A program made the translations under genes and the position numbers. A stretch of DNA of 41,964 nucleotides, from positions 1 through 41,964 of the forward strand of contig JAILKJ010000047.1 of the NCBI GenBank assembly GCA_024693845.1, in the 5' to 3' direction. This stretch comes from Lachnospiraceae bacterium. GTDB taxonomy: Bacteria > Bacillota > Clostridia > Lachnospirales > Lachnospiraceae. The notes below the pieces were generated by a model. It made no database searches, was not told where the DNA came from, and was given only the letters and a program-made list of their open reading frames with translations. How positions within the stretch are numbered: the first letter of the stretch is position 1; each line of letters begins with the position of its first letter. This document shows positions 34,611 through 41,884 of the stretch, piece after piece.

Positions 34611-37600
34611 TTACGCCTCCGACCAGTCGTTCTCATCCCCCAGATCCACCTTCTCAAGCTTCCGTCTGAAGAAGATATCGTACATGACGGGAACGATGAA
34701 AAGTGTCATCAGCGTTGCATAGCTCAGACCGAAGATCGTTACGATCACCATCCCCCGGCTCATAACGGCAGACGCATCTCTGGAAAGCGCCAGGGTGGAA
34801 TTGGCCAGGATCGTGGTCATGGCCGTCATCAGGATCGGCCGCATACGGGTAACGCCGGTTTCCACAAGGGCATCTCTTTTCTCCATACCTTCCAGCCGGA
34901 GTTGGTTTACATAATCCACGAACACGATACCGTTGTTCACCACCACACCGGAGAGGATCAAAAAGCCCATCATGGCGATCATGGACAGGGATTCCCCTGT
35001 GAGCATCAGTCCCAGGAAACCTCCGGTAAAGGCCAGGGGGATCGTGAAGATAACGATGAAGGGAGAAAGCAGGCTCTGGAACTGTGCCACCATGATCAGG
35101 TAGATGAACACAATGGCAAGCAGGATCATCAGCACCATATCCTTCATCATATCCTTGATCTGTACGGTTTCACCCGCCACCTCCACACGCATGCCCTCCG
35201 GTACCTTGTAGGTAGCAAGCTTCGCCTCCACCTGTCTGGAAAGCAGGGTGGTATTATATCCTTCCGCCGTCTTGGCGGTCACCTCGATCTTACGTCCCTG
35301 ATTTTCACGGGAGATACTGGCGATACTCTTGCTCTTTTCAATGCGGGCAAACTCGGAAAGATGGTGGATCTCCTCTTTTTCCTTACCGTCATCATCGGTC
35401 TTCTTGACCTTGAACTCGTAATTGCGAAGGTTCTCCTCCGTCAGGGGTTTGGTCTTGTTGACAAGGGTGATCTGATAGCTGTCCGAGTCGGTCTCCAGCT
35501 TGGTGGAATCCTTGGTGGTGGTCAGCTTGCCGGAAAGCTCCGCAAAGACCTGTGCCACCGTCAGGTTCAGCCGCATGGCCTTATCCTTGTCTATGATGAC
35601 ATGCAGCTGGTCATCCGCTTCCTCCTGACCGTTGCTGACCTCTTCGAAGCCCTTGATGGAGGAAAGCAGCTCCATAATATCCTCGCTGACGGAGAGCATG
35701 GTATCGATATCGTCTCCGAACACATCCACCTGCATGCCGTCGCCTACCAGCGCCGACAGATCCATGTTGGAGGTGGTGACGGTATATTCGCACTCTTTAT
35801 ACTCACTGTCCATGAGCTTTTCCAGATCCTTGGCGATCCGGGGATTGTCCTTACCCTGTTTGTCGGTAAGCAGGATGAACAGGGAAAAGGCCTTGTTGCT
35901 GCCGGTGGACAAAAGGGAAGTGGATCCGCCGCCTGACATCATACCCACGGTTTCGATGCCGGGTATCTTCATGACCTTCTCCATCAGGCCGTCGGCCATT
36001 TCGTACGCCTCGCTGACGGACATTTCCGCAGGTGCGGTCACATCCATGCTCATCTGGTTACCGCCCATCTGCGGCAGGAAAACGATACCCGTGGAGGCCA
36101 CTTTTATCACACAGATCGCAAGCAGCGTGATGGCAACGGCCAGTGGAACGATCTTGCGTCGCAGGCAGAAGGAAAGGAGTTTTGCATAGCCCTTCATGGC
36201 CTTATCAAAGAGACGGTGCTCTTTTTGTCTGCTCTCCTTCAGCACGGTAGCGCCCATGGTGGGCACCACGGTCAGGGCCACGATCAGGGAAGCCACCAGG
36301 GAATAACCGATGGTCAGCGCCATATCCGTAAAGATATCCCTCGTCATACCGGTGGTAAATACGATGGGCAAAAATACACAGATGGTGGTCAGTGTGGAAG
36401 CCGCAATGGCTCCCGCCACCTGCTTTGCTCCCATAACGGCGGCTCTTGCCGCACTGATTCCTTTGCTTCGCAGCCTGTAGATATTCTCGATAACAACGAT
36501 GGAGTTATCCACCAGCATGCCGACACCCAGGGCCAGACCGGAAAGGGAAATGATGTTAAGGGTTATTCCGGAAAAATACATCAGCACGATGGCAAAGAGC
36601 ACGCTCATGGGGATGGAGAATGCAACCACCACCGTAGGTCTGAAGTCCTTCAAAAAGATGGCCAGCACGAAGATGGCCAGGATGGCGCCCCAGATCAGAT
36701 TGGAAAGCACCGAATTCACGATCAGACCGATATAATCACCCTGATCCATCAGGGGTGTGATATGAAGGCCGGGATACTTTGCTTCCAGCTCATCGATGGA
36801 TGTGTTGCAGACCTTGGCCACATCCGCCGTACCCGCAGTACTAGCCTTGTTGATGGCAAGGATCACGGAATCCGCTCCGTTAAGGGAGGTATAGGAATCC
36901 TCGGAATTGTCCGTTGTTACCACATCCGCCACATCACTGATGCGGATATCCCCGATCTTGTCGATCTTGGTCAGCAGCATGTCTTCCACCTGGTCCACCG
37001 CATCGAATTCATCGCCGATCTTGACCAGGATCTTCTGATCCCCTTCCTTTTCGATATAACCGGCGGGCATGTTGAAGTTCTCCGCAGTGATCATCTGGGA
37101 GAGGGTATCCATGGTCAGCAGCTGATCGAGGTTGGCATTCTTCAGTGCCTCTTCTCTCGTATCATCCAGCTGTTTCTGTGCATCCTTAAGTTTTTCCTCG
37201 CCCTCCTCGATCTTGGAAAGGCCTGCGGCGATCTGTGCATTGCCGGAACCGAAGCCCGCTGCCGCAGCGATCTTGCCTGCCTCCAGCTCCAGATAAGCAT
37301 CATCCGCTTCCGTGGTAGCCTCCGTCACCGCCTTGTTGATCTCGGTGGTGGCCATGAGCTCGATCTCCATATTGGCAAGCTCAGTGTCGATCTGGGGTAT
37401 CCTGGTATGGACGATATTGTACAGCGTCTCCAGGTTCTTCTTCGTCATCTGATCAGCGGCTTCCTTCTGGCCCTGATCCTTGAGCATCTTGCGGAAATTC
37501 TTCAGTTTGTCGGGATTGTCGATGGCATCCTTTACGTTCTCTGGGATCTTGGCAAGCTGCTCCTCCTGCTGCTGGGCCGCAATGCCTGCACAGGTTTCCG

Positions 37601-38693
37601 CAAGGGTTGCCTCCATCTGTGCCACTGCTTCGGCAGGGAGCATGGCAAGCACTGTATCGATATTGGTCTCATCCACCGTAATGCCCGCCATTCCGGCGCC
37701 GCCGATGGCTTCCTGTACGGCTGCGATCCGTGCTTTCTGATAGACCGCCTGATAGATCATATCGTAGGTTTCCTTGGAGGCGATCTTCTCACGGGCAGTT
37801 GTAAAACCGTCCTCTATCTTCTGCAGATTCTTCTCGACCTTATTGTCCTTATAAGCCTTCTTTTCCATTTCGAGGGCTTTTTTCTCTGCCTCCAGAGTGG
37901 TCTGCTGGGCACCGTAAGCCGCCTTGTTAGCCATGGCTTCATCCAGTGCCTTGCTTGCCTCTGCCAGCTCATCCGAGGTGCTCTTCTGTTTGTCGGCCAG
38001 CTCTTTTTCACTCTTATGCAGCTTAGACTTAGCATCCGCTAACTCCTGCTTGCCGTCATCCAGCTCCTTTTGCGCATCATCAAGCTTATCCTCGGCGACA
38101 CCGCGGATCTTATCGTTGACCTTGTCGATCTTGTCCTCATTCAAACGGATCTCCACGGTCTTTTCCACCAGACCCGTGGCATCCACTCCGGCAACGCCCT
38201 CCTGACGCTCCAGATAAGGGATGATCTCATCCTCGGTGAATTCGGAGAGCTCATAAATATCCCGACCTTCATAATCCACTGCCGCATACATGGTAGCCAA
38301 AAGATCCGGTGAGATCTCCATCAACATGGGCTTGGCCACGTTGTCGGGAAGCTCCAGCTGATCCACCTGGGTCGACACTTTTACCATGGCTGAATCCATG
38401 TTGGTGTCATCCACGAATTCAAGCATGATCATACTGTAGTTTTCATTGGAAGTGCTTCGAACGTTCTCCACACCGTTAACGGTCCCCAGCTCTGTCTCCA
38501 AGGGCTCGGTCACCTCAGCCTCCACTCTTTCGGGGGAAGCTCCGGGATAGGTGGTGACCACAACGATATAGGGAAGTGAAATGGTGGGAAGTAGATCTGT
38601 GGAGAGCTTGGTAAAACTAACGATACCAAGCACCAGCACAAGAATGACCCCTACAAGAACCGTATAGGGCTTCTTCACGCAAAACTTAGACAT
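34611..38693 (-). CDS. RND-family exporter with ~325-residue coiled-coil insert
   Basis: A 1360-residue HAE-1-type RND transporter. The N-terminal half has TM1 (11-28), the first porter domain and helices with GMLVDNSIVVIENI where AcrB has LLVDDAIVVVENV. The second half ends in LSGVVVNNGIVFVDYVNQLR, lacking the AcrB Lys940 equivalent as in many Firmicutes members. Between about residues 196 and 520, where the docking domain should begin, sits a charged heptad-rich insert (DDAQKELDDGKQELADAK...; KIEEGEEKLKDAQKQLDD). Removing it gives ~1035 residues, the normal family length. No adaptor (MFP) gene is adjacent. Substrate unknown; a short TATAAT (38714-38709) precedes the AGAGAGGA ribosome binding site. 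Confidence 0.93.
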   Translation of the reverse strand: MSKFCVKKPYTVLVGVILVLVLGIVSFTKLSTDLLPTISLPYIVVVTTYPGASPERVEAEVTEPLETELGTVNGVENVRSTSNENYSMIMLEFVDDTNMDSAMVKVSTQVDQLELPDNVAKPMLMEISPDLLATMYAAVDYEGRDIYELSEFTEDEIIPYLERQEGVAGVDATGLVEKTVEIRLNEDKIDKVNDKIRGVAEDKLDDAQKELDDGKQELADAKSKLHKSEKELADKQKSTSDELAEASKALDEAMANKAAYGAQQTTLEAEKKALEMEKKAYKDNKVEKNLQKIEDGFTTAREKIASKETYDMIYQAVYQKARIAAVQEAIGGAGMAGITVDETNIDTVLAMLPAEAVAQMEATLAETCAGIAAQQQEEQLAKIPENVKDAIDNPDKLKNFRKMLKDQGQKEAADQMTKKNLETLYNIVHTRIPQIDTELANMEIELMATTEINKAVTEATTEADDAYLELEAGKIAAAAGFGSGNAQIAAGLSKIEEGEEKLKDAQKQLDDTREEALKNANLDQLLTMDTLSQMITAENFNMPAGYIEKEGDQKILVKIGDEFDAVDQVEDMLLTKIDKIGDIRISDVADVVTTDNSEDSYTSLNGADSVILAINKASTAGTADVAKVCNTSIDELEAKYPGLHITPLMDQGDYIGLIVNSVLSNLIWGAILAIFVLAIFLKDFRPTVVVAFSIPMSVLFAIVLMYFSGITLNIISLSGLALGVGMLVDNSIVVIENIYRLRSKGISAARAAVMGAKQVAGAIAASTLTTICVFLPIVFTTGMTRDIFTDMALTIGYSLVASLIVALTVVPTMGATVLKESRQKEHRLFDKAMKGYAKLLSFCLRRKIVPLAVAITLLAICVIKVASTGIVFLPQMGGNQMSMDVTAPAEMSVSEAYEMADGLMEKVMKIPGIETVGMMSGGGSTSLLSTGSNKAFSLFILLTDKQGKDNPRIAKDLEKLMDSEYKECEYTVTTSNMDLSALVGDGMQVDVFGDDIDTMLSVSEDIMELLSSIKGFEEVSNGQEEADDQLHVIIDKDKAMRLNLTVAQVFAELSGKLTTTKDSTKLETDSDSYQITLVNKTKPLTEENLRNYEFKVKKTDDDGKEKEEIHHLSEFARIEKSKSIASISRENQGRKIEVTAKTAEGYNTTLLSRQVEAKLATYKVPEGMRVEVAGETVQIKDMMKDMVLMILLAIVFIYLIMVAQFQSLLSPFIVIFTIPLAFTGGFLGLMLTGESLSMIAMMGFLILSGVVVNNGIVFVDYVNQLRLEGMEKRDALVETGVTRMRPILMTAMTTILANSTLALSRDASAVMSRGMVIVTIFGLSYATLMTLFIVPVMYDIFFRRKLEKVDLGDENDWSEA

Positions 38694-38735
38694 AACTCGT
38701 CCTCTCTGATTATATTATCCCCAAAAAATAGCTCG

Positions 38736-38761
38736 AAAAAAGCCACCTTACGTGGCTTTTT
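38736..38761 (-). terminator. Terminator after the 149-residue unknown protein gene
   Basis: Stem AAAAAGCCAC/GTGGCTTTTT with a six-base loop, ending in six Ts on the minus strand, 21 bases beyond the stop codon. It insulates the RND gene. Confidence 0.88.
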
Positions 38762-38781
38762 CGAATTTGCTTAAAACTCTA

Positions 38782-39231
38782 TCAGATATCACCGGCTGTC
38801 GGGATGAAGAGCTGTTCTTCTTTCTCTTTACGCTCCTTCTCCTTAGCCTGCTGGGTGATGTTGCTGAGCGGCTTAGCCACAATACCGTGACGGGACTCGC
38901 TTCCTGCATCCGTGCTCTGACTGTCTGATACAAGCTTGGCGTTCTTATCAAAGAACTCCAGTGCCACGATCTCGTCATAACCCATATAGAAATCTGCGTG
39001 TCTTACATCGCCCTTTCGGGTCTGACCGCTGTAATCGTAGGTGACCTCCGTCCTCTTACGGATACCTACATACGTATCCTCGATCTTGATAAAGGTTACG
39101 TTGGTTTTCGATGTTCTGTTACCCTCGATCAGAATATCCTGTGCGATCCTGATACCGCCCGACAATGTAACACTTACCAGCGTACTGTCGATATTCTCCA
39201 TTACGATAGTGTTAAATACATCTTTCTTCAT
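38782..39231 (-). CDS. Conserved-looking protein of unknown function (149 aa)
   Basis: Not recognised. A soluble protein without signal peptide or membrane helix. Residues 1-95 look like a compact beta-rich domain (alternating hydrophobic strands: STLVSVTLSGGIRI, KTNVTFIKIEDTYVGI, EIVALEFF), loosely reminiscent of an Sm-like or small barrel fold, but this is only a visual impression. The last 50 residues are polar and charged (KEKERKEKEE). The gene is monocistronic with AGGGGGA as ribosome binding site and an extended -10-like TGATATAAA upstream, ending in a strong terminator, so it looks like a real, independently expressed gene. Confidence 0.75.
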   Translation of the reverse strand: MKKDVFNTIVMENIDSTLVSVTLSGGIRIAQDILIEGNRTSKTNVTFIKIEDTYVGIRKRTEVTYDYSGQTRKGDVRHADFYMGYDEIVALEFFDKNAKLVSDSQSTDAGSESRHGIVAKPLSNITQQAKEKERKEKEEQLFIPTAGDI

Positions 39232-39273
39232 GATCTTCCCCCTGAGAAAAATCCTTTAGGTAAATTTTTAACA

Positions 39274-39282
39274 TTTATATCA
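39274..39282 (-). promoter_or_regulatory. Extended -10 promoter candidate for the 149-residue protein gene
   Basis: TG-A-TATAAA on the minus strand about 45 bases upstream of the start codon. No convincing -35 at 16-18 bases was seen. Confidence 0.4.
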
Positions 39283-39387
39283 TACCCTCTTACCTGCAAA
39301 ATCGCAAGGAATTTTTCGCTCCGAAGGCCCATAAGTTTTGAGTTTTCGGGCTTTCTCAGGTAACCTGAGAATTATTTACAAAAATGC

Positions 39388-39416
39388 TTGCATTTTGTTT
39401 CCTTTTGTACTATACT
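39388..39416 (+). promoter_or_regulatory. Promoter of the tRNA-Glu gene
   Basis: TTGCAT (39388-39393), 17 bases, TATACT (39411-39416), 28 bases before the mature tRNA 5' end. Confidence 0.7.
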
Positions 39417-39444
39417 ATCAAAGTGTCTTACGAAAAAGACCTAA

Positions 39445-39516
39445 GGCCAGTTGGTCAAGCGGCTAAGACGCCGCCCTCTCACGGCGGAAACAGGGGTTCG
39501 ATTCCCCTACTGGCTG
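39445..39516 (+). tRNA. tRNA-Glu (anticodon CUC)
   Basis: A 72-base cloverleaf. The acceptor arms GGCCAGT/ACTGGCT pair (with a G-U at 1-72) and the discriminator is G. The anticodon stem CCGCC/GGCGG holds the loop CTCTCAC with anticodon CTC, reading GAG. The T-arm is AGGGG-TTCGATT-CCCCT. The 3' CCA is not encoded. An integrase gene begins just beyond, suggesting this gene's 3' end is an attachment site. Confidence 0.93.
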
Positions 39517-39520
39517 CTCC

Positions 39521-39545
39521 GAAACCCCAGTTTTACTGGGGTTTC
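39521..39545 (+). terminator. Terminator of the tRNA-Glu gene
   Basis: Perfect 11-bp stem (GAAACCCCAGT and complement) with a TTT loop four bases after the tRNA; the following T-run is short. Confidence 0.75.
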
Positions 39546-39585
39546 TTGCATTTACGAAACTTATTGAGTAACCCGATAACGCCCT

Positions 39586-39628
39586 AAAAGTAACCAATAG
39601 GGGAGCGGGCTTCCAACTGGTTACTTTT
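39586..39628. terminator. Inverted repeat / bidirectional terminator between the tRNA and the integrase
   Basis: AAAAGTAACCA (39586-39596) and its exact complement (39618-39628) enclose 21 bases. With T-runs on both strands it can terminate the integrase transcript (minus) 15 bases past the stop. Confidence 0.7.
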
Positions 39629-39643
39629 CCGTCCCATTCATGC

Positions 39644-40840
39644 TCATGAAAAAACGATCGCTCTCATGATCTGATCCCGCTTCTTATCTCTTCCCTTATT
39701 TGAGAAATAGTAATACTGCTTCGTACAGTTAATGTCCGAATGACCCATCTGCTCAATGATCACAGATTCATCAACCCCTGCATCGATCAGCGTTGTTCCG
39801 TAAGTTTTCCTGATCTTATGCATCGATCTTTGCGGGATCTTAAGCGCCTTACACATCCAGGTGATCGTATTTGCAAAGGTCTGTTCATACAGCCTTTTCC
39901 CGTTTTCCTCGAAAAGATATTCTCCATCCGGGTTCAATTCCAGTATTCCCCTAATGGTTTCTTCCGCAGCCTTTGGACATACAATATATCTGTCGCCGGC
40001 ACTGGATTTGGGATACTCCTTAACGGTTGTTACCCATACACCATCCTTTTTATATTTTGTTTCCGTTCTTTGAATATGGATATACATCGCTCCATCTTCT
40101 CTTACGATATCTGTTTTTTTGATCGTTGCCAGTTCGCCAACTCTGACGCCGGTATAAAACGCAAGCAGAATACCGAGATGATTGATCCCGTTCTTTTCTT
40201 TCAGATAATGGATCACCTGCGGGATCTCATCCTCGAGATATACCTCATTTTCCTTAGTGACAATCTTCTTTTTAAATGTGGCTTTGGAAAACTGCATGTC
40301 GGAAAACAAAGCATTTGCGCTGATCAGCGTATATTTCCCTTTCGCGTAAAGCAACATCCCCCGCAAGATCGTCTTAAGGTTCGCATACCCTTTTGCAGTC
40401 AGTTCCTCGTTGGCAATGGTCCGTTTTACGAAATCCGTCAGATACTCTTCTGTCAGATCCCCGAAACGTATCTTTTCGATCTCTTTTCCACGAAAGAATC
40501 TGTCATAGTCCCTCGTGTATCTGTCATAAGTGCTTTCTGAGATTTCCTTGTAATCTGATTTTTGTTCCAGAAACTGCCAGAAAACCTCCTCGACAGTCGG
40601 ATTCTCGATCAATTGTTCCTCATAAGAGATGATCTCTTCTTCAACCGCCTCCTTCGTTTTTTTCTTAAGCAATTTGCCCTCGATCTTAACATACCAAAAG
40701 CCGTTTTTTCCCTGCCATATGGCATGCTTTGCCAGATATTGTTCTCTTCTTCTCATTTTGATCTGGTCTTGAATGGTAGCAATATCTATCATACCATTAT
40801 CCAGAGCGTATTGTAAACTTACCTGTGTGTTTCCATTCAT
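39644..40840 (-). CDS. int: Tyrosine-type site-specific recombinase (integrase)
   Basis: A 398-residue integrase. The N-terminal arm-binding-like region is followed by a SAM-like core-binding domain (VFWQFLEQKSDYKEISESTYDRYTRD). The catalytic domain contains the first arginine in YTGVRVGELA, H-x2-R in MHKIRKTYGT, the second histidine in QMGHSDINCT and the tyrosine nucleophile in KQYYYF. Start set at ATG 40840 with AAGGTGGTG upstream rather than the in-frame GTG four codons earlier. Codon use and lower G+C differ from the neighbouring housekeeping genes. Its position and orientation next to a tRNA gene are typical for integrative elements; it probably inserts and excises one at tRNA-Glu. Confidence 0.93.
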   Translation of the reverse strand: MNGNTQVSLQYALDNGMIDIATIQDQIKMRRREQYLAKHAIWQGKNGFWYVKIEGKLLKKKTKEAVEEEIISYEEQLIENPTVEEVFWQFLEQKSDYKEISESTYDRYTRDYDRFFRGKEIEKIRFGDLTEEYLTDFVKRTIANEELTAKGYANLKTILRGMLLYAKGKYTLISANALFSDMQFSKATFKKKIVTKENEVYLEDEIPQVIHYLKEKNGINHLGILLAFYTGVRVGELATIKKTDIVREDGAMYIHIQRTETKYKKDGVWVTTVKEYPKSSAGDRYIVCPKAAEETIRGILELNPDGEYLFEENGKRLYEQTFANTITWMCKALKIPQRSMHKIRKTYGTTLIDAGVDESVIIEQMGHSDINCTKQYYYFSNKGRDKKRDQIMRAIVFS

Positions 40841-40890
40841 GTATTTCACCACCTTGATTTACCGGGTATTCCGCACCTGTTATAACTTCA

Positions 40891-41064
40891 TCAGTCATCA
40901 ACACGTAGTTTGGTTCCCCAGCTTTCAGGGAATCGAATTCTATCATGTAAAGCTGTTATCATCCGACCGTGGATATATGGATAACCATAAATCAGGTTAT
41001 CCACATACCCACAGTCGCTGCGACGACTTCGACTGCACTGTGTGCGCCTCTTCTTCAGACCCAT
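40891..41064 (-). CDS. Possible small basic protein upstream of the integrase (doubtful)
   Basis: A 57-codon frame (MGLKKRRTQCSRSRRSDCGY...) ending 50 bases before the integrase start, the place where an excisionase would be expected. There is only a weak GAGAGA ribosome binding site and no recognisable fold; half of the frame is the 18-bp inverted repeat. It may be a chance frame. Confidence 0.2.
   Translation of the reverse strand: MGLKKRRTQCSRSRRSDCGYVDNLIYGYPYIHGRMITALHDRIRFPESWGTKLRVDD
40969..41012. repeat. 18-bp inverted repeat containing a DnaA box
   Basis: Arms at 40969-40986 and 40995-41012 match at 16 of 18 positions around an eight-base spacer. The right arm holds TTATCCACA (40997-41005), a consensus DnaA box, and the left arm holds a near-match TTATCCATA on the other strand. 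Confidence 0.7.
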
Positions 41065-41145
41065 GTTTTTTTGTCTCTCATAAGTCACGTGAGCGATTTT
41101 TATGAAAAGCGGAGTTTTTCGGTGAAAATTTCATAAAAAAATTAA

Positions 41146-41159
41146 TAACGTTTTTGTTA
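41146..41159. repeat. TAAC-N6-GTTA palindrome, copy 1
   Basis: TAACGTTTTTGTTA. First of four related 14-bp palindromes in the element's control region. Confidence 0.6.
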
Positions 41160-41251
41160 TTTTCATTTTCGCCGGTTTTTTGCGAAGCAAGCTGAAATGG
41201 GCCAAAAATCTATTCCCAGACGTGCCTCAAAGCCCGATAAACACTGGTTTT

Positions 41252-41265
41252 TAACATTTTTGTTA
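41252..41265. repeat. TAACA-N4-TGTTA palindrome, copy 2
   Basis: TAACATTTTTGTTA. It lies in a longer block (ATAAACACTGGTTTTTAACA) that is repeated with few changes around copy 4. Confidence 0.6.
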
Positions 41266-41304
41266 TTTTTAAAAAACGGCATTTGGAAAAATGTACAGAA
41301 TGAA

Positions 41305-41342
41305 AAGGCCCCGTAACAGATTTGTTATGCCTTCGGGGCCTT
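41305..41342 (-). terminator. Terminator-like hairpin carrying palindrome copy 3 in its loop
   Basis: A perfect 9-bp stem, AAGGCCCCG (41305-41313) and CGGGGCCTT (41334-41342), encloses TAACAGATTTGTTA (41314-41327) plus six bases. On the minus strand the stem is followed by TTTT. It could stop transcripts coming from the right before they enter the integrase gene. Confidence 0.6.
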
Positions 41343-41357
41343 ATAAATACTGGCTTT

Positions 41358-41371
41358 TAACAATTTTGTTA
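41358..41371. repeat. TAACA-N4-TGTTA palindrome, copy 4
   Basis: TAACAATTTTGTTA, preceded by ATACTGGCTTT, matching the block in front of copy 2. Confidence 0.6.
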
Positions 41372-41409
41372 TAAAATTTGGAATGGGCTGAAAATGATTA
41401 ACAGGATAC

Positions 41410-41436
41410 GCCTAAAAGTTGCAGGCAATTTTAGGC
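41410..41436. repeat. Bulged hairpin GCCTAAAA...TTTTAGGC
   Basis: GCCTAAAA-G-TTGC pairs with GCAA-TTTTAGGC around an AG loop; only one base is unpaired. No T-run on either side. Confidence 0.5.
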
Positions 41437-41530
41437 AAAAACCGTCTGCCCACGGCATCCGGAATAGGGCTCCGCCCTAAGACCCGATCCGGCATTGAAA
41501 CCGGAAATATGATTATAAGAATGTAAATCA

Positions 41531-41575
41531 GAGTCAAAATGACTCCGATTTAATGTACCTGAGTCAAAGTGACTC
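41531..41575. repeat. Two 15-bp palindromes GAGTCA-N3-TGACTC
   Basis: Perfect copies at 41531-41545 (spacer AAA) and 41561-41575 (spacer AAG), 30 bases apart, about three helical turns. Both are followed by CCG. This is the geometry of a dimeric repressor's tandem operators. Confidence 0.7.
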
Positions 41576-41581
41576 CGCTAT

Positions 41582-41761
41582 TTACTTATTTCTGCGACAT
41601 AACGATGGGGGAATAAACTGTTTCGCTTTAAAGCGGTGCGGTGTAGCGTGCTTTGCTGCTATCATATCACTGTTTTGTATATACCAACGCTTACGAAGGG
41701 TAGTATACTTACAAATAGGAACATCGAAGTAATAATCCAAATCTGTTGTGAAGTATTTCAT
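41582..41761 (-). CDS. Small hypothetical protein of the integrative element
   Basis: A 59-codon frame starting MKYFTTDLDYYFDVPICKY, with AAAAGG 11 bases upstream of the ATG. It is not recognised; it is basic and aromatic-rich with no membrane helix. Its stop lies seven bases from the GAGTCA palindromes. Divergent from the partial gene at the right edge. An upstream in-frame TTG is too close to the ribosome binding site to be the start. Confidence 0.45.
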   Translation of the reverse strand: MKYFTTDLDYYFDVPICKYTTLRKRWYIQNSDMIAAKHATPHRFKAKQFIPPSLCRRNK

Positions 41762-41884
41762 AATGAACAAACCTTTTATTCAAATAGCTTAAAGGTATAG
41801 GGTTTGGTTTTCTTGGTATAGAAAATATACAGGATAATACGCTATTGATCTAACAGGAAGTTGAATAAAGGGAAGGTATAGCAA

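Larger units (their letters stand above)
40841..41581. other. Palindrome-rich control region of the integrative element
   Basis: About 740 bases with no convincing gene. Its right part is AT-rich. It holds, in order: an 18-bp inverted repeat with a DnaA box (40969-41012); an 11-bp inverted repeat TTTTTATGAAA (41097-41107 and 41129-41139); four TAACR-N4-TGTTA palindromes (41146-41371), one in a terminator-like hairpin; a bulged hairpin GCCTAAAA...TTTTAGGC (41410-41436); AGGGC-TCC-GCCCT (41467-41479); and two GAGTCA-N3-TGACTC palindromes (41531-41575). Segments 41200-41265 and 41375-41420 appear to be diverged duplicates (shared ATGGGC, ACTGG and CGCC blocks). Confidence 0.7.

Noticed and set aside
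36216-38042. 608-codon plus-strand frame opposite the RND gene
   Set aside because: His/Gly-rich antisense translation typical of shadow frames; the RND protein is unambiguous.
40912-40945. Inverted near-copy of the tRNA T-arm (TTCGATTCCC) upstream of the integrase
   Set aside because: Only about 10 bases match and the orientation is opposite to the tRNA gene; too short and wrongly oriented for an attachment-site duplicate.
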